64,000 nucleotides of DNA. It comes from Saccharothrix algeriensis. GTDB lineage: Bacteria > Actinomycetota > Actinomycetes > Mycobacteriales > Pseudonocardiaceae. The translations under genes and the position numbers were made by a program. Numbering within the stretch: the first letter of the stretch is position 1; each line of letters opens with the position of its first letter. Of this stretch, positions 7,950 through 19,344 are shown piece by piece. The notes under the pieces were generated by a model. That model searched no databases. It worked only from the letters and a program-made list of their open reading frames with translations, and was not told the origin of the DNA. The stretch covers positions 2,948,001 to 3,012,000 of the forward strand of contig NZ_JAFBCL010000001.1 in NCBI RefSeq assembly GCF_016907655.1, read 5' to 3'.

Positions 7950-8579
7950 GTGAGAGTTGTGCTGACGGGTTTCGAGCCGTTCGGGGGCGACGACACCAAC
8001 CCCTCGTGGGACGCGGTCCGCCGGGTGACCCCCGACGGGTACGAGTTGACGACGGCCGAGCTGCCGTGCGAGTTCGGGGCGTCGGTGGCGGCGCTGCGGG
8101 AGCTGGTGGTCCGCCACTCGCCGGACGTGGTGGTGTGCGCGGGTCTGGCGGGCGGGCGCGACGCGGTGACGCTGGAGCGGGTGGCGGTCAACCTGGACGA
8201 CGCGCGCATCCCCGACAACGCCGGCCGGCAGCCGATCGACGTGCCGGTGGTGGAGGGCGGGCCGGCGGCCTACTTCACGACGTTGCCGGTGAAGGCGTGC
8301 GTGTCGGCGCTGCACGGGGTCGACATCCCGGCGGCCGTGTCGCACACGGCGGGCACCTTCGTGTGCAACCACGTGTTCTACGGCCTGCTGCACCTGATCG
8401 CGACCGAGTTCCCCGAGGTGCGGGGCGGCTTCGTGCACGTGCCTTACGCGCCGGAGCAGGGGTACGACAACGCGCCCAGCCTGCCCCTGCCGACCACGGC
8501 CCGCGCGCTGGACCTGATCATCCGCACGACGATCGCCCGCTCCACCGACCTGCGCACCACGGCCGGCACCCTGCACTGA
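7950..8579 (+). CDS. pcp: Pyroglutamyl-peptidase I
   Basis: Removes N-terminal pyroglutamate from peptides; a cytoplasmic C15 cysteine peptidase. The catalytic triad is visible: Glu in LERVAVN, Cys in TAGTFVCNHVFYGLLH, and His in GFVHVPY. The N-terminal LTGFEPFGG loop is the family signature. About 209 residues is normal. GTG 7950 is the first codon compatible with the fold. A strong hairpin follows the stop codon. Confidence 0.94.
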   Translation: MRVVLTGFEPFGGDDTNPSWDAVRRVTPDGYELTTAELPCEFGASVAALRELVVRHSPDVVVCAGLAGGRDAVTLERVAVNLDDARIPDNAGRQPIDVPVVEGGPAAYFTTLPVKACVSALHGVDIPAAVSHTAGTFVCNHVFYGLLHLIATEFPEVRGGFVHVPYAPEQGYDNAPSLPLPTTARALDLIIRTTIARSTDLRTTAGTLH

Positions 8580-8586
8580 GCCCTGC

Positions 8587-8611
8587 CTCGGGCTCCCCCG
8601 GGGAGCCCGAG
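8587..8611 (+). terminator. Hairpin terminator after pcp
   Basis: A perfect 11-bp stem, CTCGGGCTCCC with its complement, around a CCG loop starts 7 bp after the pcp stop. There is no T-tract, which is common in high-G+C actinomycetes. Confidence 0.7.
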
Positions 8612-9124
8612 CGGCGGGGTTCGTGCAGCTCTTCCCTCCACCAGGCCGCCTTCCCCCCGCAGCACTGCCTTCTCACCGCGCTCTTCCCGGCGCCTCTCCC
8701 GGGGCCTCTCTTCCTGGGGCTCTCTTCCCAGGGGCTCTCTTCCCAGGGGCTCTCTTCCTGGGGTCTTTTCCCGGGGGCTCTTCCCGGCGGGCCGCTCCGC
8801 GCCTCTGAGCACTGCCCCTCTTCACCCCGCGCGCCGCCTGCATCCCCCGAGCCACCCCACACCTGCGCGCCGCCCGCACCCCTACCGGTGCCCGCGGCGG
8901 CCTGAATCCCGCCGCCGGCAGGCCGCACCGCAGCCCTCACCCAACCGACAAGCCGCTCACCGCACAGGGCCGCCCGCGGGAAGGCTCGCGCAGGCGTACC
9001 CCCGGACAGGGAACCCCTGCGTGCATCCAAGCAGGGCGGCACGACGGGGAGCGTGGTCGGAGCTGAGAGCTGTGGACAGCGGGAGTGGGGCGAGGCGGGG
9101 TGGCTGAGCTGCGCAGATACGCAA
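8612..9124. other. Intergenic region, pyrimidine-rich, no gene seen
   Basis: About 510 bp between the convergent pcp and clpC genes. The plus strand is pyrimidine-rich from about 8630 to 8790 and includes 15-bp direct repeats; the rest is G+C-rich with short palindromes. ORFs on both strands are low-complexity (Pro/Arg/Gly) and look fortuitous. Confidence 0.6.
8711..8773. repeat. 15-bp tandem repeats (TTCCCAGGGGCTCTC)
   Basis: Units at 8711, 8725, 8740 and 8755, two of them identical and the others with small changes, continue into a degraded copy. They lie in the non-coding pyrimidine-rich stretch between pcp and clpC. Confidence 0.85.
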
Positions 9125-9154
9125 AAGCGCCCCCTGGGGTCCCAGGGGGCGCTT
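9123..9154 (-). terminator. Intrinsic terminator of clpC
   Basis: A perfect 14-bp stem (9125-9138 with 9141-9154) lies 11 bp after the clpC stop on the minus strand. It is followed on that strand by TTTT, a good rho-independent signal. Confidence 0.85.
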
Positions 9155-9165
9155 CAGCTGTGGCG

Positions 9166-11724
<2,559 letters not shown>

Positions 11725-11930
11725 TCGCACTCCCTGACTGCTGCGCCGGCGGTCCTCGGGCTCACCACTGGCATACCCCTGGCATGACCACGGAGAGCGC
11801 GGCACCGTGGGACCACTGTAGTCGTCAGCCCCGACGCTCTCAGTTCCCGTTCGCGTGCAGTCACCGTCGGGGATCTCTGACATCGGTACCAACGCGTGAT
11901 CTGCCAGCCGGATTCCGCGGATCGGGCGGT

Positions 11931-11947
11931 GTCCGCTCAGCGCGAAC
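11931..11947. promoter_or_regulatory. Candidate ClgR box upstream of clpC
   Basis: GTCCGC-TCAGC-GCGAAC differs at one base from the inverted repeat GTTCGC-N5-GCGAAC that I recall for ClgR, the activator of clp genes in actinobacteria. It lies 207 bp before the clpC start in the divergent clpC/fhuF-like region (11725-12064). No other clear signal is visible in this region except the iron box. Confidence 0.6.
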
Positions 11948-12018
11948 ACCTCCGGCCCGTCCGGCGGCGCGCGGCGTGACCGGTGTCACGCCCCGCCGCC
12001 GACCACGGCGACCCTCTA

Positions 12019-12037
12019 TAAGGTTAGGCAAACCTCA
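12019..12037. promoter_or_regulatory. Iron box (IdeR/DmdR type)
   Basis: TAAGGTTAGGCAAACCTCA closely matches the 19-bp iron box TTAGGTTAGGCTAACCTAA (from memory). It ends 27 bp before the start of the FhuF-like gene and overlaps a TATAAG-like -10 element, a position suited to iron-dependent repression. Confidence 0.85.
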
Positions 12038-12064
12038 TACGAACCCACGCGAGGACCCTCTCAC

Positions 12065-12919
12065 ATGACCGTACCGGCGAAGGCACCCGCACGCGACGCG
12101 CACGCGCCGCTCGCCGGTTCGCTCAGCCAGGCCAACAGCCTCACCCAGTGGTGTGAAATCCGCTACGGCCTCCCGACCACGCCGCCGGTGGCGGGCGCCG
12201 CGCCCGGCACCGGCTGGCTCACCTCGGCGGCGCTGCTCGCCGCACCGGCCGGGTTCGACGCGTGGCGGGCCGCCCTCGCCGACTGGCTGCGCGCCGAGCA
12301 CGGCGACGCGCCCGAGCGGACCACCGGCGGGTACGTCCTGGGCTGGTACCTCGGCGCGGTCGGCCTGCTCGGCGGCGCCCTGTTCCACCAGTCCCGGCGC
12401 GTGCCGTCGCTGCGACCGCGCGACGTGGCGATCCGCGTCGCCGAGCGGGGCCGCCCCCACGTCGTCGGCCTGGCGCTGCTGTCGGGCGGCTTCGCCTGCC
12501 TGCCCGACGACCCGGCGGCCGACCACCCGGCGGCCACCCCGGTCGCCGACGAGCAGGCCCTCGCCGCCCTCCTGCGGGCGCGGTTCGCCGACCACGCGGC
12601 CCGCTTCGCGGCCGTCTTCGGCCCCACCGTGCGGCTGGGCAGGCGGCAGCTGTGGGCAGCCGCCACCGACGCCCTGGACAGCGCCGCGTGGACGGCGGGC
12701 CGGCTCGGCGGCGACGAGGCGGCCGGGGTCGCCGACTCGGCGCTGCTGCTGCCGGCCCGGCTCGACCCGTTCACCTCCGCCTCGACGCTGCGCGCCGACG
12801 CCGGCGGCGGGTGGACCCGCCGCCGGGAGAGCTGCTGCTTCCACTTCGCGCTGCCCGGCGCGGAGGTCTGCCCGACCTGCCCGCGGGTGTCGGGCAAACG
12901 GGCCGGCGCCGCTTCCTAG
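12065..12919 (+). CDS. FhuF-like ferric-siderophore reductase (2Fe-2S)
   Basis: A 284-residue protein whose C-terminus carries C-C-x10-C-x2-C (RESCCFHF then CPTCPRV), the FhuF 2Fe-2S ligand pattern. The family reduces siderophore-bound Fe(III) in the cytoplasm to release iron. The rest has the alpha-helical FhuF-like layout with low identity. The iron box directly upstream supports an iron-uptake role and IdeR-type repression. It is monocistronic and divergent from clpC. The siderophore is not indicated in this window. Confidence 0.82.
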   Translation: MTVPAKAPARDAHAPLAGSLSQANSLTQWCEIRYGLPTTPPVAGAAPGTGWLTSAALLAAPAGFDAWRAALADWLRAEHGDAPERTTGGYVLGWYLGAVGLLGGALFHQSRRVPSLRPRDVAIRVAERGRPHVVGLALLSGGFACLPDDPAADHPAATPVADEQALAALLRARFADHAARFAAVFGPTVRLGRRQLWAAATDALDSAAWTAGRLGGDEAAGVADSALLLPARLDPFTSASTLRADAGGGWTRRRESCCFHFALPGAEVCPTCPRVSGKRAGAAS

Positions 12920-13251
12920 ATCACCCGCCCGGCGCGCGCCGCGGCTCCACCCGGCGCGTTTCGGGCGCGTTCGTCCGGCACCCGGACACATCACCCGCAC
13001 GGGTGTCGGACATGATCGTTGTGAACTTCACCTTCCGACGTCCGACGTACCGCGCAGCGGCCCGACGCGCCCTTCTTGACCGATCATCCGATCACTTCGG
13101 TGTTGCGATCGCGTACCGGCCGGCGCAAATGGCCGCCGCCCCGGCGGCGGGGAAACGACGAAGGGGCGCCGGCGGCAAACCGGCGCCCCTTCGTAGATTG
13201 ACGTAATTGCCCGACCCCGGGGGCCGTGCAATCACCGGACCCCATCGCGGG
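12920..13251. other. Intergenic region between fhuF-like gene and lsr2
   Basis: About 330 bp between convergent genes. It holds the terminator at 13158-13194 and a short palindrome CACCCGCACGGGTG near 12988. No gene is supported. Confidence 0.6.
13158..13194 (-). terminator. Terminator of lsr2
   Basis: A perfect 15-bp stem (13158-13172 with 13180-13194) with a 7-nt loop, 57 bp after the lsr2 stop. On the minus strand it is followed by a T-rich stretch. It may also stop transcripts from the convergent fhuF-like gene. Confidence 0.8.
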
Positions 13252-13599
13252 TCAGCCCTGCTGGTGGTAAGCCTCCAGCACCTCCGCCGGGATGCGCCCG
13301 CGATCGGAGACCTTCATCCCCTGCTTGCGGGCCCACTCCCGAATCGCCTGGTTCTGCTCGCGATCGGCCGATGCCGGACGTGCCGCCTTCACACCGGCCG
13401 GGCGACCCGGGCCGCGCTTGCGGCCGCCCGCCTTGCGAGCGCTGGCGACGAAGTCGGCGAGTGCGTCGCGGAGCCTGCCCGCATTGCTCGAAGAAAGGTC
13501 GATCTCGTAGGACACACCGTCCAAGCCGAAGCCGACCGTCTCCTCAGCCTTCCCGCCGTCCAGGTCATCGACCAGGGTCACGGTGACCTTCTGCGCCAT
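13252..13599 (-). CDS. lsr2: Nucleoid-associated protein Lsr2
   Basis: A 115-residue H-NS-like xenogeneic silencer that bridges A+T-rich DNA. The N-terminal dimerization half ([16 protein letters not shown]) and the C-terminal AT-hook-like R-G-R in [10 protein letters not shown] are both clear, joined by a basic Arg/Gly/Lys/Pro linker. ATG 13599 has GGAGG upstream at normal spacing. It lies 115 bp downstream of lysS in the same direction, as in mycobacteria. It could silence the lower-G+C island near 44 kb, which is an inference. Confidence 0.97.
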   Translation of the reverse strand: MAQKVTVTLVDDLDGGKAEETVGFGLDGVSYEIDLSSSNAGRLRDALADFVASARKAGGRKRGPGRPAGVKAARPASADREQNQAIREWARKQGMKVSDRGRIPAEVLEAYHQQG

Positions 13600-13714
13600 G
13601 CGTATCCTCCTGGACTCCGAATGCGCGGTGTTCCCCGACCGCGACCAAAGCATTGTCGAGTGCAGGTTAGCGCACAAGTACCGCAATGCGCAGACCGGAG
13701 TCCGAGAAGTTACT

Positions 13715-15226
13715 TCATTCAGGGCGCACCAGGGGGAAGAGGATGGTCTCCCGGATACCGAGGCCGGTGATGGCCATGAGCAGTCGGTCGATGCCCATTC
13801 CGACGCCACCGCTCGGTGGCATTCCGTACTCCAGCGATCGCAGAAAGTCTTCGTCCACCGGCATGGCCTCGGCGTCGCCGGCGGCGCTCAACCGGGCCTG
13901 GGCTTCCAGCCGCTCCCGCTCCACGACCGGGTCGACCAGTTCGGAGTATCCCGTGGCCAACTCGAAACCGCGCACGTACAGGTCCCACTTTTCGGCCACG
14001 CCGGGCCGGGTGCGGTGCTGGCGGGTCAGCGGCGAGGTCTCGACCGGGAAATCCCGGACGAACGTGGGCGCGTGCAGCCGGTCGCCGACCAGGTGCTCCC
14101 ACAGCTCCTCCACGAGCTTGCCGTGGCCGAGCTTCGGGTCGGTCTCCAGCCCCGCCCGGTCGGCGAGCCCGCGCAGGAGGTCCGCGGACGTCTCCGGCGT
14201 GACCTGCTCGCCGACGGCCTCCGACAGCGACTCGTACATGCCCAGCGTCGTCCACTCGCCGCCGAGGTCGTACTCCTCGCCGTCGGCGAGGGTCACCACG
14301 TGCGAGCCGGCGACCGCCATCGCGGCCTCCTGCACCAGCTCCCGGGTCATGACCGCGTTCGTCTCGTAGGTCGCGTACGCCTCGTAGTACTCCAGCATGG
14401 AGAACTCGGGCGAATGGGTCGAGTCGACGCCTTCGTTGCGGAAGTTCCGGTTGATCTCGAAGACCTTCTCGATACCGCCGACCACGCACCGCTTGAGGTA
14501 CAGCTCCGGGGCGATGCGCAGGAACAGGTCGATGTCCAGCGCGTTGGAGTGCGTGACGAACGGCCGGGCCGTCGCGCCGCCCTGCAGGGTCTGCAGCATC
14601 GGGGTCTCGACTTCGACGAAACCGCGGCGGTGGAAGGACTCCCGCAGCGACCGCACCACGGCGGCCCGGCTGCGCACGGTGTCCCGGGCCTGCTCGCGCA
14701 CGATGAGGTCCACGTACCGCTGCCGAATGCGGGTTTCCTCGGCCAGGTCCTTGTGCGTCACCGGGAGCGGGCGCAGGGCCTTCGCGGCGAAGCGCCACTC
14801 GTGGGCCATGACGGACAGTTCGCCGCGCCGCGACGTGATGACCTCGCCGCGCACGAATACGTGGTCGCCCAGGTCGACGTCGGACTTCCATTCCGCCAGG
14901 GCCTGCTCGCCCACCGCGTTCAGGCTCAGCATGGCCTGCAGCTCGGTGCCGTCGCCTTCGCGGAGCGTCGCGAAGCACAACTTGCCGGTGTTGCGGATGA
15001 ACATCACGCGGCCGGTGACACCGACGACTTCCCCGGTGGACACATCGGGTTCGAGCCCCTGGTGCGCTTCGCGGACCTGGCGCAGCGTGTGCGTGCGGGG
15101 CAGTTCCACCGGATACGGGTCGACCCCCCGCTCCAGCAGTCGCACCCGCTTCTCCCGGCGCACCCGAAGCTGCTCGGGGAGGTCGTCATCACTGGTCGGG
15201 GCGGGGATGGCAGGCTGCTCGCTCAC
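13715..15226 (-). CDS. lysS: Lysyl-tRNA synthetase, class II
   Basis: 503 residues. Charges tRNA-Lys. The N-terminal OB fold (about 60-170) binds the anticodon; the class II core shows motif 2 around [13 protein letters not shown] and motif 3 [11 protein letters not shown] near the C-terminus. Order lysS-lsr2-clpC is the conserved actinobacterial arrangement. ATG 15226 gives a short acidic N-terminal extension typical of the family. Confidence 0.97.
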   Translation of the reverse strand: MSEQPAIPAPTSDDDLPEQLRVRREKRVRLLERGVDPYPVELPRTHTLRQVREAHQGLEPDVSTGEVVGVTGRVMFIRNTGKLCFATLREGDGTELQAMLSLNAVGEQALAEWKSDVDLGDHVFVRGEVITSRRGELSVMAHEWRFAAKALRPLPVTHKDLAEETRIRQRYVDLIVREQARDTVRSRAAVVRSLRESFHRRGFVEVETPMLQTLQGGATARPFVTHSNALDIDLFLRIAPELYLKRCVVGGIEKVFEINRNFRNEGVDSTHSPEFSMLEYYEAYATYETNAVMTRELVQEAAMAVAGSHVVTLADGEEYDLGGEWTTLGMYESLSEAVGEQVTPETSADLLRGLADRAGLETDPKLGHGKLVEELWEHLVGDRLHAPTFVRDFPVETSPLTRQHRTRPGVAEKWDLYVRGFELATGYSELVDPVVERERLEAQARLSAAGDAEAMPVDEDFLRSLEYGMPPSGGVGMGIDRLLMAITGLGIRETILFPLVRPE

Positions 15227-15287
15227 GGGGGAAGCCTACGGAAAGACCGCTCGGGGATTCGCACGGGTTCTCACTACGGTGGGGCCG

Positions 15288-16052
15288 GTGACGAGTGACG
15301 ACCTGACCGCTCGCCGGGCGAACTCCTTCGGCGCGAACGCCCGCGCCTACGCCGAGCACCGGCCGGACTACCCGACCGCCGCGATCCGCTGGGCGCTGGC
15401 CCCGCTGGGCCCCGGCGCGCACCGCGTGCTGGACCTGGCCGCGGGCACCGGGAAGCTCACCGGCGGGCTGGTCGCCGAGGGCCACCACGTGACGGCGGTG
15501 GAGCCGGACGAGTCGATGCTGTCGGAGCTGGTGCGCCGGCACGGCGGGGTGCGGGCGCTGCCGGGCGCGGCGGAGCGCGTCCCCCTCCCGGACTCGGCGG
15601 TGGACGCCGTGGTGGTGGGGCAGGCGTTCCACTGGTTCGACCCGGTGCGGGCCATGGCCGAGATCGCCCGCGTGCTGCGCCCCGGCGGCGTCCTGGCCGG
15701 CCTGTGGAACCACGTCGACACCCGGGTCGGGTGGGTGGCCGAGTTCGACGAGGTGTGCCGCTCCAGCGTCCGGCCGATGGGCGCCCCCGGCGCCGCCGAC
15801 GACACGATGCCGGCGCACGAGCTGTTCGAGGACGCCGAGGTCCGCGAGTTCCCGCACCGCCAACGCAGGACGGCGGAGACCCTCGTGGAGACGATCGGCA
15901 CGCACTCGCACACCCTGGTGATCCCCCGCGAGGAGTGGGCGCGGCTGCGGCGGCGGATCCTCGACTTCCTCCGCTCCCGCCCGGAGACCGCCGAGGGCGG
16001 GTTCGACCTGCCGATCGTCACCCGCGGCAAGCGCGCCACCCGCCGCGCCTGA
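15288..16052 (+). CDS. Class I SAM-dependent methyltransferase
   Basis: About 254 residues, with motif I VLDLAAGTGKLT near residue 45, the acidic residue of motif II in VEPDESML, and a QAFHWF segment typical of UbiE/Methyltransf_11 proteins. The substrate is unknown. GTG 15288 lies 61 bp from the divergent lysS start; the longer open frame upstream runs antisense to lysS. It converges on coaX with 3 bp between the stop codons. Confidence 0.88.
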   Translation: MTSDDLTARRANSFGANARAYAEHRPDYPTAAIRWALAPLGPGAHRVLDLAAGTGKLTGGLVAEGHHVTAVEPDESMLSELVRRHGGVRALPGAAERVPLPDSAVDAVVVGQAFHWFDPVRAMAEIARVLRPGGVLAGLWNHVDTRVGWVAEFDEVCRSSVRPMGAPGAADDTMPAHELFEDAEVREFPHRQRRTAETLVETIGTHSHTLVIPREEWARLRRRILDFLRSRPETAEGGFDLPIVTRGKRATRRA

Positions 16053-16055
16053 CCG

Positions 16056-16841
16056 TCAGCGCATGTTGCGCTCGAACACCAGCCGCAGCCCCAGCAGGGT
16101 CAGGTCCGGCACGTGCCGGTGGATGCCGGCCGACTCCGCCACCACCAGCGGCGCCAGCCCGCCCGTGGCGATCACCATCACCTCGCCCGGCTCGGTCGCC
16201 TGCAGCTCGTCCACGATGCGCCGCACGAGGCCGTCGACCTGGCCCACGAACCCGTAGACGATGCCGGACTGGAGGCACTCGACGGTGTTCTTCCCGATCA
16301 CCGACCGGGGTCGCACCAGCTCCACCTTGCGCAGCTGCGCGGCCCTGGCCGCCAGCGCGTCGACGGAGATCTCGATGCCCGGCGCCAGCGCGCCGCCCAG
16401 GAACTCGCCCTTGGCCGAGATGACGTCCAGGTTGGTGGACGTGCCGAAGTCGACCACCACGCAGGCGGTGCTGTAGAGGTGGTGCGCCGCCAGGGTGTTG
16501 ATCACCCGGTCGGAGCCCACCTCCTTGGGGTTGTCCACCAGCAGCGGCACACCGGTGCGCACGCCGGGCTCCACGAGGACCTTCGGCACGGCCGAGTAGT
16601 AGCGGCCCAGCATGACCCGCAGCTCGCGCAGCACCGCGGGCACCGTGGACAGCGCCGAGATGCCGGTGATCTTGTCCGCGTACTCGCCCAGCAGGCCGCG
16701 CATCGTCAGCGCCAGCTCGTCGGCGGTCATCCGCGCGTCGGTGCGCATCCGCCAGTCGCGCACCAGGGCGGCCTTGTCCCCGGTGCCGTCGTACAGCCCC
16801 AGGACGATGTTGGTGTTGCCGACGTCGATGGCGAGCAGCAC
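16056..16841 (-). CDS. coaX: Type III pantothenate kinase
   Basis: First committed step of coenzyme A synthesis, phosphorylating pantothenate. The N-terminal phosphate-binding DVGNTN motif, the central GSDRVIN, and VVDFGTSTN and GG motifs of the ASKHA fold are present. 261 residues is normal. GTG 16841 gives LLAIDVGNTN directly at the N-terminus, with AGAGAGGGA just upstream; an in-frame GTG at 16865 would add eight residues. Last gene of the DUF2520-panC-panD-coaX run. The 127-bp gap from panD is filled by a CCGG-rich palindromic stretch. Confidence 0.95.
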   Translation of the reverse strand: MLLAIDVGNTNIVLGLYDGTGDKAALVRDWRMRTDARMTADELALTMRGLLGEYADKITGISALSTVPAVLRELRVMLGRYYSAVPKVLVEPGVRTGVPLLVDNPKEVGSDRVINTLAAHHLYSTACVVVDFGTSTNLDVISAKGEFLGGALAPGIEISVDALAARAAQLRKVELVRPRSVIGKNTVECLQSGIVYGFVGQVDGLVRRIVDELQATEPGEVMVIATGGLAPLVVAESAGIHRHVPDLTLLGLRLVFERNMR

Positions 16842-16968
16842 GGGCTTCCCTCTCTGGTTTCCCACCTCTGGCGAGCGCGGCGGCTCGGTGCACCGGCCGG
16901 TCCGGTGCGGCGCGCGGCGGGCCGGGCCGGGCGCGGCGCCCGGTCCGGCGCGCCGGCCGGTCCGGCGC

Positions 16969-17466
16969 TCAGCCGACCCGGTGCTCGGGCTGGAGCAGCG
17001 CGTCCAGCGCCGTGGCGTCCTCGGTCTCCGACGCGGGCTCCGCGGCCGGGGCCTGCTCGACCGCGGCGCCGCTGACCAGGCCGGACCCCTCCGGCGCGCG
17101 GGACGGGTCCGCGCCGAGCTCGACCACCCGGTTGTCCGCGTCCACGAACACGACCCTGGGCCGGTGGGCCCGCGCCTCGGCGTCGTCCATCTGCCCGTAG
17201 GCGATCAGGATGACCAGGTCGCCCGGCTTCACCAGGTGCGCCGCGGCGCCGTTGATGCCGATGACGCCCGTGCCGCGCGCGCCGGGGATGACGTAGGTCT
17301 CCAGCCGGGCGCCGTTGGTCACGTCCACGATCGCGACCTGCTCGCCCGCCAGCAGGTCGGCGGCCTCCATCAGGTCCTCGTCCACCGTCACCGAGCCCAC
17401 GTAGTGCAGGTCGGCCTGCGTCACCGTCGCCCGGTGGATCTTCGACTTGAGCATGGTGCGGAACAT
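16969..17466 (-). CDS. panD: Aspartate 1-decarboxylase
   Basis: Makes beta-alanine for pantothenate. The pyruvoyl-forming self-cleavage site Gly24-Ser25 is present in [11 protein letters not shown], along with the start [11 protein letters not shown] and the [12 protein letters not shown] motif. At 165 residues it is longer than the usual 125-140: an Ala/Glu/Pro-rich tail of roughly 40 residues follows the catalytic domain. The start lies 11 bp after the panC stop, in the same operon. Confidence 0.95.
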   Translation of the reverse strand: MFRTMLKSKIHRATVTQADLHYVGSVTVDEDLMEAADLLAGEQVAIVDVTNGARLETYVIPGARGTGVIGINGAAAHLVKPGDLVILIAYGQMDDAEARAHRPRVVFVDADNRVVELGADPSRAPEGSGLVSGAAVEQAPAAEPASETEDATALDALLQPEHRVG

Positions 17467-17477
17467 GGCGGTCCCCC

Positions 17478-18368
17478 TCACTCGTCGCCGCTGCCCAGCA
17501 GCACGGCGGCGTTGTCGATCAGGCGGGTGGCGCCCACGCGGGCGGCGAGCAGCAGCCTGGCGTCGCCGTTCTCCGGCGCGGGGCCCAGGTCGGGCGCGCG
17601 CAGCTCCAGGTAGTCGACCTCGACGCCGGGCTCGGCGGCCAGCGTCGCGGACGCGGCGTCGAGCACCGCCGCCGCGCCCCGCCCGCTGACATACGCGCCG
17701 GCGACCAGCGCCGCGGACAGCGCGGTCGCGGCGGACCGCTCGGCCTCGGACAGGTACCGGTTGCGGGAGGACAGCGCCAGCCCGTCCGGCTCCCGCACGG
17801 TCGGCACGCCGACCACGTCGACCGGGAAGTCCAGGTCCCGCGCCATCCGGTGGACCAGCGTCAGCTGCTGGTAGTCCTTCTCCCCGAACACGGCGTAGGT
17901 CGGCTGCACGATGTTGAACAGCTTCGACACCACGGTCAGCACCCCGGCGAAGTGGCCGGGCCGGGACGCGCCCTCCAGCTCGTCGCCCAGCGGGCCCGGC
18001 GACACGGTCACGGTGGAGCCCGGCGGGTACACGTCCTCGGCGGAGGGCGCGAACACCAGCCCGACCCGCTCCTCGCGGCAGAGGTCCACATCGGACTCCA
18101 GCGACCGGGGGTACCGGTCGTAGTCCTCGGTCGGCCCGAACTGCGCCGGGTTCACGAAGATCGACACCACGACCACGGTGTTCTGCATGACGTGCGCTTC
18201 CCGGATCAGCTTCCGGTGCCCGGCGTGCAGCGCGCCCATCGTGGGCACGAGCGCGATGTTGCGCCCCGCGGCGCGCAGCGCGCGGACCACGCGCCGCAAC
18301 CGGTCCGGGTCGCGGTGCACCGTGACGTCGTCGGGCGCGTAGTCGTCTCTGGTCAGCGGCTTGGTCAT
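17478..18368 (-). CDS. panC: Pantothenate synthetase
   Basis: Joins pantoate and beta-alanine using ATP. 296 residues with the nucleotidyltransferase motif [37 protein letters not shown] and the SSRNRYLS loop. Its ATG overlaps the stop of the upstream DUF2520 gene (ATGA), so the two are translationally coupled. panD follows after 11 bp. With coaX, this forms a CoA-precursor operon. Confidence 0.97.
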   Translation of the reverse strand: MTKPLTRDDYAPDDVTVHRDPDRLRRVVRALRAAGRNIALVPTMGALHAGHRKLIREAHVMQNTVVVVSIFVNPAQFGPTEDYDRYPRSLESDVDLCREERVGLVFAPSAEDVYPPGSTVTVSPGPLGDELEGASRPGHFAGVLTVVSKLFNIVQPTYAVFGEKDYQQLTLVHRMARDLDFPVDVVGVPTVREPDGLALSSRNRYLSEAERSAATALSAALVAGAYVSGRGAAAVLDAASATLAAEPGVEVDYLELRAPDLGPAPENGDARLLLAARVGATRLIDNAAVLLGSGDE

Positions 18369-19258
18369 CGGTCCTCAAGGGTGGTGCGGACGTCGGCGGC
18401 CGGTCCGGGCCCGAGCAGCCCGGCGGCCTGCGCGCGGTCGACGGTGCGGCGCGCGAGAACTCGGTAGGGGGCAAGCGTCCCAGGCGCCTCGGCGGCCAGC
18501 ACGCGCAGGTGCCCGGCCACGGTCCCGGCGTCGCCGCGGGCGACCGGCCCGGTCAGCGCGCGGTCGCCGTGCCGCAGCGCGTTGTCCAGCGCGGCCGACA
18601 GCAGCGGGCCGAGCACCCGCTCGGCGTTCGCGACGCCGGCCGAGCGCAGCACCTCGGCGCAGTCGCCGACCAGCGTCATGAGGTGGTTGGCGCCGTGCGC
18701 CAGCGCGGCGTGGTAGAGCGGCCGGGCGGCCTCGGTGACGCGCACCGGCTCGGCGGACATCTCCACCACCAGCGCCTCCCCGACGTTCCAGGCCGCGTCG
18801 TCGCCGTCGGCGGCGGTCACCCCGACCGAGCAGGCCGCCATCCGCTCCACGTCCTCCGGCCGGCCCGTGAACGTCATCACCGGGTGCAGCGCCACGCACA
18901 GCGCGCCCGCGGCGGCGGCCGGGGCCAGCACCTCGACGCCCTGCGCCCCGCTGGTGTGCACGACGATCTGCCCGGCCCGCAGCGACCCGGTGGCCACCAG
19001 GCCGCGCACCAGCCCGGCCAGCTCGTCGTCGGGCACGGCCAGCAGCACGAGGTCGGCCGCGGCGGCGACGTCGGGCGGCGGCAGCACCGGCACGCCCGGC
19101 AGCAGCTCCTCGGCGCGCCGCAGCGACGCGCGCGACACCGCGGACACCGAGCCGACGACGTGGCCCGCCCTGGTCAGGGCGGCGCCCAGCACCGAGCCGA
19201 CCCGGCCGGCCGAGATCACCCCGACGGTCAGCCGCGCGGGGCGGGGGGTCGCGTCCAT
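18365..19258 (-). CDS. Rossmann-like and DUF2520 domain protein, pantothenate operon
   Basis: About 297 residues. The N-terminal Rossmann domain has a dinucleotide-binding G-x-G-R-V-G-S near residue 16; the C-terminal DUF2520 part contains [14 protein letters not shown] and a helical [10 protein letters not shown] region. The fold is that of 6-phosphogluconate dehydrogenase-like reductases. Coupling to panC and the same order as Rv3603c suggest a role in making pantoate, perhaps as a ketopantoate reductase, but that is inference. ATG 19258 has AAGGAG upstream. Confidence 0.88.
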   Translation of the reverse strand: MDATPRPARLTVGVISAGRVGSVLGAALTRAGHVVGSVSAVSRASLRRAEELLPGVPVLPPPDVAAAADLVLLAVPDDELAGLVRGLVATGSLRAGQIVVHTSGAQGVEVLAPAAAAGALCVALHPVMTFTGRPEDVERMAACSVGVTAADGDDAAWNVGEALVVEMSAEPVRVTEAARPLYHAALAHGANHLMTLVGDCAEVLRSAGVANAERVLGPLLSAALDNALRHGDRALTGPVARGDAGTVAGHLRVLAAEAPGTLAPYRVLARRTVDRAQAAGLLGPGPAADVRTTLEDR

Positions 19259-19344
19259 GCGACATGCTCCTTCAGTGGCGTTCCAGGCCCGTGCGGGTAC
19301 CGGACGACGGCCGCGAGCGTAATCCGCGCCCGCCGGGGCCGTCG

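Noticed and set aside
8518..9042. 174-residue minus-strand ORF with LGREP repeats
   Set aside because: Translation of the 15-bp pyrimidine-rich repeats and antisense to pcp; no family resemblance.
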